Assembly (NCBI GenBank): GCA_947381945.1 | Contig: CANCXM010000031.1 | Span: 1-36,654, forward strand | Reading direction: 5' to 3' | Length of the DNA: 36,654 bases | From: an uncultured Muribaculaceae bacterium | GTDB lineage: Bacteria; Bacteroidota; Bacteroidia; Bacteroidales; Muribaculaceae | In this document: positions 7,404-13,953 of the stretch, piece by piece | Layout: every line of letters starts with the position of its first letter | Numbering within the stretch: position 1 is the first letter of the stretch | The notes under the pieces: generated by a model | What the model saw: the letters and a program-made list of their open reading frames with translations, nothing else | What the model was told of the DNA's origin: nothing | Databases searched by the model: none | Translations under genes and position numbers: made by a program

Positions 7404-8660
7404 TTATTTTTCAGAACCACGGATAGCTGCGATGCCGGGGAGCTCCTTGCCTTCGATAGCTTCGAGGAGGGCACCACCACCGGTTGAAACATAGCTAACC
7501 TTGTCGGCGAGACCAAACTTGTTGATGCAGGCAACAGAGTCACCACCACCAACGAGAGAGAATGCACCGTTTTCAGTAGCCTCTACGATAGCGTCGGCGA
7601 TAGCGCGTGAACCGGCAGCGAAGTTGTCGAATTCAAACACGCCTGCAGGACCGTTCCAGAGGATAGTCTTCGCACCCTTGATGGCGTTTGCGAAGAGCTC
7701 GCGGGTCACAGGACCTGCGTCGAGACCTTCCCACTCTTCGGGGATGTCCATGCAGGATACAACCATTGTGTTGGCATCGTTGCTGAAGTCGTCACCGGCA
7801 ACACAGTCAGTACCGAGAACGAGGTTCACACCCTTCTCCTCAGCCTTCTTGATGATGTCGAGAGCGAGGTCGAGCTTATCGTTCTCGCAGATTGACTTGC
7901 CGACCTTGCCACCCTTGGCCTTGGCGAAAGTATAGGTCATACCGCCGCAGAGGATGAGGTTGTCGACCTTGTCCATGAGGTTCTCGATGATGCCAATCTT
8001 GGTAGAAACCTTAGATCCACCCATGATGGCGGTGAAGGGGCGCTTGATGTCCTTGAGGATAGCATCGACAGCGTTGACTTCCTTCTCCATGAGGTAGCCG
8101 AGCATCTTTGAATCATTGTCGAAGTAATCAGCGATTACGGCAGTTGAAGCGTGACGGCGGTGAGCTGTACCGAAAGCGTCGTTCACATAAACGTCAGCAT
8201 ACGAAGCGAGAGTCTTTGCAAATTCCTTCTGACGCTCCTTCATTTCCTTCTTGGCTGCATCGTAGGCGGGATCTTCCTTGTCGATGCCGACGGGCTTGCC
8301 CTCTTCCTCGGGGTGGAAACGGAGGTTTTCGAGAAGGAGAACTTCGCCGGGCTTAAGATTAGCGGCCTGCTCGGCAGCCTTTGCGCAATCTTCGGCAAAC
8401 TGTACTTCTGTTCCGAGATACTTACCTACTGTATCCTTGATCTGAGCAAGAGACATCTTGGGGTTGACTTTGCCTTTGGGCTTGCCCATGTGGCTCATGA
8501 TGATGAGGCTGCCACCGTCGGCAAGGATCTTCTTGAGAGTGGGGAGAGCGCCACGGATACGGGTGTCGTCGGTAATGTTACCGTTTTCGTCCAGAGGTAC
8601 ATTAAAGTCCACGCGGACAATGGCTTTTTTGCCGTTGAAATTGTACTGATCGATAGTCAT
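7404..8660 (-). CDS. pgk: Phosphoglycerate kinase
   Basis: Glycolytic enzyme converting 1,3-bisphosphoglycerate and ADP to 3-phosphoglycerate and ATP; 418 aa, cytoplasmic. Seen motifs are the N-terminal signature [16 protein letters not shown] for substrate binding, the hinge region around [17 protein letters not shown], and near the C-terminus [16 protein letters not shown] and the nucleotide-loop LVGGGDSVA. The ATG at 8660 gives the usual N-terminus ([11 protein letters not shown]); an in-frame Met at 8705 lies in the leader, next to the promoter, and is rejected. The gene has its own promoter and a strong 3' hairpin, so it is probably monocistronic. The insertion around residues 95-130 ([22 protein letters not shown]) is common in Bacteroidetes enzymes. 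Confidence 0.98.
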   Translation of the reverse strand: MTIDQYNFNGKKAIVRVDFNVPLDENGNITDDTRIRGALPTLKKILADGGSLIIMSHMGKPKGKVNPKMSLAQIKDTVGKYLGTEVQFAEDCAKAAEQAANLKPGEVLLLENLRFHPEEEGKPVGIDKEDPAYDAAKKEMKERQKEFAKTLASYADVYVNDAFGTAHRRHASTAVIADYFDNDSKMLGYLMEKEVNAVDAILKDIKRPFTAIMGGSKVSTKIGIIENLMDKVDNLILCGGMTYTFAKAKGGKVGKSICENDKLDLALDIIKKAEEKGVNLVLGTDCVAGDDFSNDANTMVVSCMDIPEEWEGLDAGPVTRELFANAIKGAKTILWNGPAGVFEFDNFAAGSRAIADAIVEATENGAFSLVGGGDSVACINKFGLADKVSYVSTGGGALLEAIEGKELPGIAAIRGSEK

Positions 8661-8709
8661 TTCGAATGTGTATTTATAAAGAGTTATTTTCCTTATTCTT
8701 ATCAATGTG

Positions 8710-8740
8710 CAAAATTAATGAAATAATTCTTTAATCGCAA
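8710..8740 (-). promoter_or_regulatory. Promoter of pgk
   Basis: On the minus strand TTG (8740-8738) is followed after 20 bp by TAATTTTG (8717-8710), matching the Bacteroidetes consensus. The leader to the ATG at 8660 is about 45 nt. Confidence 0.75.
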
Positions 8741-8762
8741 CACATTGACATCACATTTAAAA

Positions 8763-8788
8763 GGTTAAAAAGCCTTTAGCGGGCTTTG
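8763..8788 (-). terminator. Terminator of nhaA
   Basis: Minus-strand stem AAAGCC/GGCTTT with a 7-nt loop, directly followed by TTTTTAACC, 26 nt after the nhaA stop codon. The stem is short but the T run is well placed. Confidence 0.65.
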
Positions 8789-8813
8789 AGGGATGCAGTA
8801 CGCGGCATGTCGC

Positions 8814-10256
8814 CTAATCCTCTTCGGTCTCATTGACCTCCGAAGCAGCGGGAAGAAAGCGTGAGAGAAGGACGTAGCCAAGCAATCCGGCAATCAGCGA
8901 ACCGGCAACAATGCCTAATTTGGCATCGTTAAGGAGTGCAAGCCGGTCAGGACCGCCGTCGCCAAACGAGAGATTGGCAATGAAGAGCGAGACGGTGAAA
9001 CCGATACCGCCGAGCATCGAGACTGCCCCGATCATCTTCCAATTGGAATGGTCGGGCATCGGAGCCAAACGCAGTTTGACAGTGAGCCATGAGAAGAGGA
9101 AGATACCGACAAACTTACCGACAACCAGACCGACAATGATGGCAAGGCTTATGCCGGAAATGATGGTGACAGGATTCATGTCGAGCAGATAGATTCCGGC
9201 ATTTGCAAAGGCAAAAAGCGGGATGATGAGATAGTTGACCACCGGATGGAGCGAGTCCTCAAGATCCTGCAACGGAGAGATGACTTTATCCGATGCGCTC
9301 TCGATTTTCTTCAACCAGTCCATCTCCTCATGGTTGAGGAGTTTGCCCTGGCCAAGTTCCTCATCGTCAGCCTCATTGAAATGACGGATTGAACTGCGGA
9401 TTATCTTGACATATTTACCGGGAGCATAGACGGGAACCGAGGGCACACAGAAAGCGATGAGCACACCGGCGATTGTCGGGTGTATGCCTGAATTGAGGAC
9501 GAAGAACCAAACGACACCGCCGACAAGGACATAGAAAATCTTGCTCTGAATCTTCATCAAACCGCCACCGACGATTAGAATGGCAAGTCCAATCGCTGCA
9601 TAGCCGATGAAGGCGAGGTCAATATGAGTTGAATAGAAAGCGGCGATGACGATGATACCGCCGATGTCGTCCACGACGGCAAGAGTTGTCAGGAATATTT
9701 TCAGCGAGAGTGGGACGCGTGACCCGAGTATGGCAAGCACTCCTAAAGAGAAGGCAATGTCCGTTGCCATCGGGATTGCAGCTCCGTCGATATAGTCAGT
9801 TCCAAGCGAAAGGAGGAGGAAAAGGCCGACAGGAAATATCATGCCGCCGATAGCTCCCATGATTGGAAGGAGGGCCTGACGGAACGACGAAAGCTCACCG
9901 ACCAGCACCTCACGCTTGATTTCAAGACCGATGGTGAAGAAGAACAATGCCATGAGGGCATCGTTGATGAACTGCAGGACTGTCATGGGGTGTCCGGCAT
10001 GGGAGAAGATATTGAAATCCCCGACCTGCAGACGCATCTCCTGATTCCAAAAATCGGAGTAAAGGGTGTTTATACCGGGGATATTTGCGACGACGAGGGC
10101 GCATACGGTAGCAAGAATGAGGATGTTGCCACCCGTGGCGTGATGTCGCAGGGCCTGCCGTGCGGAGTAGAAAATATGGTGGGCGAAACCACCCGACTCA
10201 AAGTCGGAGGGATTGAGATCGACTTTGCGATCATGATCTGAAGCGTGGGTTGACAT
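8814..10256 (-). CDS. nhaA: Na+/H+ antiporter NhaA
   Basis: Inner-membrane antiporter exchanging cytoplasmic Na+ for protons, for pH and sodium homeostasis; 480 aa with about 12 hydrophobic segments. The family core is intact: TIGLEIKREVLVGELSS (108-124), the conserved Asp166 in MATDIAFSLG, and the ion-binding Asp pair Asp196-Asp197 in LAVVDDIGGI, equivalent to E. coli Asp163/164. It is longer than the E. coli protein (about 390 aa). The extra length lies in a hydrophilic N-terminus (1-40), a charged loop (about 285-345, HFNEADDEELGQ and following) and an acidic tail (EVNETEED), all probably cytoplasmic. The leader carries a 14-bp perfect hairpin, and the likely promoter abuts repeat copy 2, so expression may be controlled post-transcriptionally (inference). 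Confidence 0.96.
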   Translation of the reverse strand: MSTHASDHDRKVDLNPSDFESGGFAHHIFYSARQALRHHATGGNILILATVCALVVANIPGINTLYSDFWNQEMRLQVGDFNIFSHAGHPMTVLQFINDALMALFFFTIGLEIKREVLVGELSSFRQALLPIMGAIGGMIFPVGLFLLLSLGTDYIDGAAIPMATDIAFSLGVLAILGSRVPLSLKIFLTTLAVVDDIGGIIVIAAFYSTHIDLAFIGYAAIGLAILIVGGGLMKIQSKIFYVLVGGVVWFFVLNSGIHPTIAGVLIAFCVPSVPVYAPGKYVKIIRSSIRHFNEADDEELGQGKLLNHEEMDWLKKIESASDKVISPLQDLEDSLHPVVNYLIIPLFAFANAGIYLLDMNPVTIISGISLAIIVGLVVGKFVGIFLFSWLTVKLRLAPMPDHSNWKMIGAVSMLGGIGFTVSLFIANLSFGDGGPDRLALLNDAKLGIVAGSLIAGLLGYVLLSRFLPAASEVNETEED

Positions 10257-10277
10257 AACTATCTATATAAGTGATGA

Positions 10278-10314
10278 CGGGTTGTTAAGAATCTATATTT
10301 TTCTTAACAACCCG
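10278..10314 (-). promoter_or_regulatory. Strong hairpin in the nhaA 5' leader
   Basis: CGGGTTGTTAAGAA (10278-10291) and TTCTTAACAACCCG (10301-10314) form a perfect 14-bp stem with a 9-nt A/T loop. It ends 21 nt before the nhaA start codon. It lies within the predicted transcript, has no downstream T run on the minus strand, and is too close to the start to be a plain terminator of the gene upstream. It may control translation or mRNA stability; no known riboswitch class was recognised. Confidence 0.7.
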
Positions 10315-10324
10315 AGATGGTTTA

Positions 10325-10336
10325 AAGTTGCAACTT
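10325..10336. promoter_or_regulatory. Perfect 12-bp palindrome in the nhaA promoter region
   Basis: AAGTTGCAACTT is a perfect palindrome just downstream of the predicted nhaA transcription start. It could be a dimeric repressor operator. No regulator for it can be named. Confidence 0.35.
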
Positions 10337-10348
10337 ATATGTCCCACG

Positions 10349-10380
10349 CAACTATATCAAATCAACACAAGAGATACAAA
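10349..10380 (-). promoter_or_regulatory. Candidate nhaA promoter spanning the edge of repeat copy 2
   Basis: Minus-strand TTTG (10380-10377) lies in the inner arm of the repeat. After exactly 20 bp comes TATAGTTG (10356-10349), one base from TAnnTTTG, at the outer edge of the repeat. Transcription would start near 10342. In copy 1 the same -33 box is present but the edge reads TACAGTTT, a poorer match. Confidence 0.5.
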
Positions 10381-10529
10381 AGCACAAAAGAGCATAAGAG
10401 ACAAAAGAATTTTTTCAATAAAGGATATGAATGTAACTATCAATCCTACAGAAAAATATATATCTTTTGTTTCTTATGCTCTTTTTTTACTTCTGTATCA
10501 AAAAACGGGAATATTGAATTATGATACAG
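10352..10529. repeat. Nested-palindrome intergenic repeat, copy 2
   Basis: A 178-bp relative of the element at 5426-5628, same orientation. Outer ends are CTATATCA (10352-10359) and TGATACAG (10522-10529). Inner inverted arms are 10373-10408 and 10463-10499, nearly identical to those of copy 1. The 54-nt loop differs almost completely from that of copy 1 and is shorter, so the arms rather than the loop are conserved. It lies 60 nt 3' of the DoxX/MauE gene and directly 5' of nhaA. On the minus strand the stem is followed by a T-rich stretch, consistent with termination of the upstream operon. Confidence 0.85.
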
Positions 10530-10589
10530 CTCTACTTTTGATGGATAGCTTTAGCGGGTATGCTCGCCTGCCGGAAGGGATTTCAAATG

Positions 10590-11996
10590 TCATTTCGACA
10601 TCTGCTCAGAATCCTTTGAATCCGGATCAGCCGACGCAGTGGTGTCAACATTGTCAGTGGAGACAGCCGGAGTATCCTCAGGCGTTTTCTTGGCGGATGA
10701 TTGCCGAACACGTTTGGATTTGCGACGCCGGATGTGCCATGAGACAAGGCGCCCGCTTCTGTCAAGCACCATGATGACAAAAATCACACCACCGAAGAAC
10801 AATGTCAGGAGATTGAGATAGTATTTCGGCTCGGGGTCAAGGGCGTTGAGAAGTTCGGGGGCAGGAGTATCGGTGACGGTCGAATATGAGATTGACGACA
10901 GTGTCCGCTTCCATTTCACCTGTCCCTTGTGAAGATAAATTATGGCTGCATAGCCGCGCGCAAGCTCCTTTATCATTGTCGGCTCGGCACTGTAAATCGG
11001 ATATGAAGCCATTGAAATATCCTTCCACCAGTCGATGCCCTTCTCATCACCGTTGACAAGGGCCACCATAGTGCCACCTCTTTCGGTGATGTAGTCGTTG
11101 AGCTCGTTGAGAAGGTAGGTATATGAGAGGTCGACCGCCTCAAGATCCGGAATTGTCACGAGAAATTGGTCATTGTCCGGATCAATTATATCCGCTGCAA
11201 TATCCTCATCGTCAACAATTACCGAAAAGCCGTCGGAAAGAGCCTCATCGCCGCCGATGACCTTACGGTCAACGAAAGTCCATGTTGAATCCGGAAGATT
11301 ATCTATTGAGAATGTCTCCTCACGGCCATCTTTCTCATAAATGAACTCATAGTCAACATCATCCTCTTCCGAACTTTCCGAATCGTCGGGAATCAGAGAG
11401 GTTTCGGGTGCGAAACGGCGGAAATCAATCATCGGCTGGACGTTGAAGCCGATAAGCGACACTATAAATATGTAGAGCGACAGCAGACCACCTATCACCC
11501 ATTGGACGTAAGGGACAAAAAGACCCTCGACACGCGCATTGAACATGGTGAGATAGACGAGCATCAGTGTCAGGAAAATATTCTTGACAAAGGTGGCATT
11601 GTTGGAGATGACAAGGAAATCGCCGAAACATCCGCAGTCAGCCACAGGGTTTGAAACGGCTATATAGAAGGTCAGCGGAAGCATGAAGAGCATCATGAGC
11701 ATCATGAGCCACACCCCTACCCTGCGGTAACAGCCGAAGAAGAGCAGACAGCCGAGGACGAATTCCGAACATCCGAGCGCAAACGCGCCCAGCACCACAA
11801 GAGCATGGGGTATGTCCCAACCCCACACTTCGAGATACTCGGAAATCTTATAGAAACTACCCCAGGGGTCTATGCTTTTGGCAAAGCCTGAAACGATAAA
11901 GGTCGCTCCGACAAGAATACGGAACAACCATACAAGAGCAGGATGATAAAGAAAATCACGCTTGCTCGGTGAGTTTGATGATGGCGAAGACGGCAT
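10590..11996 (-). CDS. DoxX/MauE-family membrane protein with C-terminal extracytoplasmic domain
   Basis: Polytopic membrane protein, 468 aa. Residues 15-185 hold a DoxX/MauE four-helix core plus an extra helix (FRILVGATFIVSGFAKSIDP, 25-44) with the redox-type motif CGCFG at 121-125, as in MauE-like proteins of disulfide or quinone metabolism. Residues about 190-385 are hydrophilic and acidic. They include a thioredoxin-fold-like stretch (TMVALVNGDEKGIDWW) but no CxxC, so a redox role for this part is uncertain. A last helix (about 390-412) precedes a basic, then Ser/Thr-rich, cytoplasmic tail. The start overlaps the DUF1599 gene by 41 nt. This pair is a familiar Bacteroidales arrangement; the function is not established. 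Confidence 0.85.
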   Translation of the reverse strand: MPSSPSSNSPSKRDFLYHPALVWLFRILVGATFIVSGFAKSIDPWGSFYKISEYLEVWGWDIPHALVVLGAFALGCSEFVLGCLLFFGCYRRVGVWLMMLMMLFMLPLTFYIAVSNPVADCGCFGDFLVISNNATFVKNIFLTLMLVYLTMFNARVEGLFVPYVQWVIGGLLSLYIFIVSLIGFNVQPMIDFRRFAPETSLIPDDSESSEEDDVDYEFIYEKDGREETFSIDNLPDSTWTFVDRKVIGGDEALSDGFSVIVDDEDIAADIIDPDNDQFLVTIPDLEAVDLSYTYLLNELNDYITERGGTMVALVNGDEKGIDWWKDISMASYPIYSAEPTMIKELARGYAAIIYLHKGQVKWKRTLSSISYSTVTDTPAPELLNALDPEPKYYLNLLTLFFGGVIFVIMVLDRSGRLVSWHIRRRKSKRVRQSSAKKTPEDTPAVSTDNVDTTASADPDSKDSEQMSK

Positions 11997-12513
11997 AATT
12001 AATAATGTCCATGTAGTTGGAATCTATACCTTCGGAAACGGTTGTCGCACCGCCGTTGCCTTCAATCTCCTTGACGCGCTGAAGCTTGGTGAGGATGAAA
12101 TCGGTGTAGGAGTTGACTCTCATGCCACGCCATGCGTCGCCATAGTCATGAGTCTTGGCAGCCATCAGGGCACGCGAACCGGAAGCGTAGCGGTCATACA
12201 GCTCTATGGCTGTCTCTGCGGTGATGTCAGATTCATCGGCATAGCCGAGTTCAAGCTGAATGAGACCTATGAGGCCGTAGTTGACAATGGCCATAAATTC
12301 GCCCAGGATACCTTCGTTGACCATCGCCTCACCCTCTTCAAGAGTGCGGATGCGCTTGGCCTTGATGTAAAGCTGGTCAGTGATTGAGCGGGGACGCATG
12401 ATGCGCCATGAGGCTCCGTAGTCAACGAGTTTATTGACAAAAACTGTGCGGCACGCGCTCAGCGCACCGTCAAACTGCTCTAAAGTCGAGATTGTCGAAG
12501 GGTTTGATGTCAT
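11956..12513 (-). CDS. DUF1599 protein with two tandem repeats
   Basis: Cytoplasmic protein of 185 aa with no signal peptide. Residues 24-88 and 113-182 are two copies of one domain. Each has K-x(2-3)-DYG-x-[AS]WR-x-MR followed by S-[IY]-TD, a K-x-x-R segment, and an ending of the form M-x-I-[VI]-NY. This is the DUF1599 family, a nucleotide-pyrophosphohydrolase-like helical fold by appearance, but no catalytic role is established. It is the first gene of a two-gene operon with the DoxX/MauE protein. The start codon lies only 27 nt from the hairpin ending the gyrA-TPR operon, leaving little room for a promoter. Confidence 0.88.
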   Translation of the reverse strand: MTSNPSTISTLEQFDGALSACRTVFVNKLVDYGASWRIMRPRSITDQLYIKAKRIRTLEEGEAMVNEGILGEFMAIVNYGLIGLIQLELGYADESDITAETAIELYDRYASGSRALMAAKTHDYGDAWRGMRVNSYTDFILTKLQRVKEIEGNGGATTVSEGIDSNYMDIINYAVFAIIKLTEQA

Positions 12514-12540
12514 GTTTAAAGAATTCTGAATGCAGGTGAC

Positions 12541-12588
12541 AAAAAAGCCGTGGCGTCTCCGAAGCGAATTCGGTTTGAGGCCACGGCT
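12541..12588 (-). terminator. Terminator of the gyrA-TPR operon
   Basis: Minus-strand stem AGCCGTGGC/GCCACGGCT (12580-12588 with 12546-12554), with an inner CCGAA/TTCGG stem, is followed by TTTTTT. It stands 61 nt after the TPR-gene stop codon and is a classic intrinsic terminator. Read-through would feed the DUF1599 gene. Confidence 0.88.
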
Positions 12589-12649
12589 ATTCGGTAACTG
12601 CTTAAAAATTTATTTCAAACAATTTCTCAGCGATTGTCAGGATCCAATA

Positions 12650-13876
12650 TTACTTGCCGAGGAGACCTTCGACGCGGAGGAGGTTGTCGCCGTCATTGAG
12701 AACATAGTAGATGTTCTTGAGGTAACGGAGAGCATCAGTCTGGTCATTGTCAAGCTGATAAGCTTTTTCGAGATACTTAACGGCCTCAAGGATGATGGGG
12801 CGCATGGTCTCGAAGTTGTACTTATTGTATTCCTGTTGCGACATGTTGGCTGCAGCCTGATCGAGGTCATTGTACTGCTGCACGAGCATACGGCCATAGT
12901 AGAGGTTGTTGATCGCGCTTTCGGGATCGATTGAAACAGCCTTCTCGTAGGCTTCCTTGGCACCGTTGAAATCGTTCTGCTGCTCACGGAGCACACCGAG
13001 CGAGAGATAGTAGGCAGCATTGTTGGGATCTGCAGCGATAGCATTGTTGAGCATTGTGGTGGCCTTGTCGAAATCCTTGCTCTCGATGTAGCTGTTGACG
13101 AGACGCTGGAGGAACTTGGGATCAGAGGTGCCGAACTTGTCGAGGGCAGCCTGAGAGTAGCTGAGCTTGCGGGGCTCATCCTGCATCTGGTATGCTACGC
13201 TGTAGGCATAGTCGTATGCGTTGGCATCGTCATAGCCCTTGGCGATAAGCTCGTCAAATGAAGCTGCTGCTTCGGGGAGCATCTCAGCCTGCCATGCAGC
13301 GAGGGCGCAGTTGTAGAGAATCTGAGTTGCGGTCGAGTCGGGAAGTGCGGCGGGAGCGCTCTTGCCGAGACGGGGGTTGCCGGGGATTACGAGATAGTCG
13401 TTGAATGCCTCGTAAGCTTTCTTGTAGTCATGAGCTTCCCAGTAAGCGGCACCGGCATTGAGGAAGTCGTTGGCATGACCTGCGATCTGGCTGACGATGT
13501 CCTTCGAGAATTTGGTTTTCTGCTTTCCCTTGGCATCAACAATGGTGTCGAGAGAGAGGGCCTTCATGCCGTAGGTGTAGCCATCGAGAAGAGCGTTGCT
13601 CATGTCGATGAGGTTCACGTCCTGTCCGAAAGTCTTCTTTGCAAAAAGGTCGTCGTAGAGTTTGAAGCCTGCCTTACCGGGAATCCAGTAGGTCTGAGCC
13701 TCCTTGTCAGTTTCAGGGTTTGAGAATGCAGGTGTGATCACATTGAGAGCCTTCTGATAGGCAGCATAGCTGTCAGCGCTCTTGAACGCCTTTTCAGCTT
13801 CTTTGACCACGGCCACCTGGGCGGTCATGGAAGCGGCTGCGAAAAGCCCAACGGTTAAGACGCAGATTTTTTTCAT
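12650..13876 (-). CDS. Exported tetratricopeptide-repeat protein
   Basis: 408-aa protein with an N-terminal signal peptide (MKKICVLTVGLFAAASMTAQ), so probably periplasmic. Several TPR units are visible, the clearest at about residues 255-325: DFDKATTMLNNAIAADPNNAAYYLSLG, followed by DFNGAKEAYEKAVSIDPESAINNLYYG. The family is conserved directly downstream of gyrA in Bacteroidales; a gap of 77 nt and a shared terminator suggest co-transcription. No catalytic motif is seen. TPRs usually mediate protein contacts, possibly in envelope assembly, but the partner is unknown. Confidence 0.9.
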   Translation of the reverse strand: MKKICVLTVGLFAAASMTAQVAVVKEAEKAFKSADSYAAYQKALNVITPAFSNPETDKEAQTYWIPGKAGFKLYDDLFAKKTFGQDVNLIDMSNALLDGYTYGMKALSLDTIVDAKGKQKTKFSKDIVSQIAGHANDFLNAGAAYWEAHDYKKAYEAFNDYLVIPGNPRLGKSAPAALPDSTATQILYNCALAAWQAEMLPEAAASFDELIAKGYDDANAYDYAYSVAYQMQDEPRKLSYSQAALDKFGTSDPKFLQRLVNSYIESKDFDKATTMLNNAIAADPNNAAYYLSLGVLREQQNDFNGAKEAYEKAVSIDPESAINNLYYGRMLVQQYNDLDQAAANMSQQEYNKYNFETMRPIILEAVKYLEKAYQLDNDQTDALRYLKNIYYVLNDGDNLLRVEGLLGK

Positions 13877-13953
13877 AATAGAAATAAGTATTTTTTGGTA
13901 TTAATAGTTTTGCTCTTGTTTAATCTGTCTGAACAGCAGAAATATCGGGATTA

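Noticed and set aside
10282..10774. Open frames through repeat copy 2 (and the related ones through copy 1) that share a short peptide
   Set aside because: The shared peptide comes only from the nucleotide repeat; the frames lack a ribosome-binding site and run into the DoxX gene antisense.
10590..11996. Thioredoxin domain in the C-terminal part of the DoxX/MauE protein
   Set aside because: Some strand patterns are suggestive, but no CxxC or cis-Pro motif is present, so only a hydrophilic domain of unknown fold is claimed.
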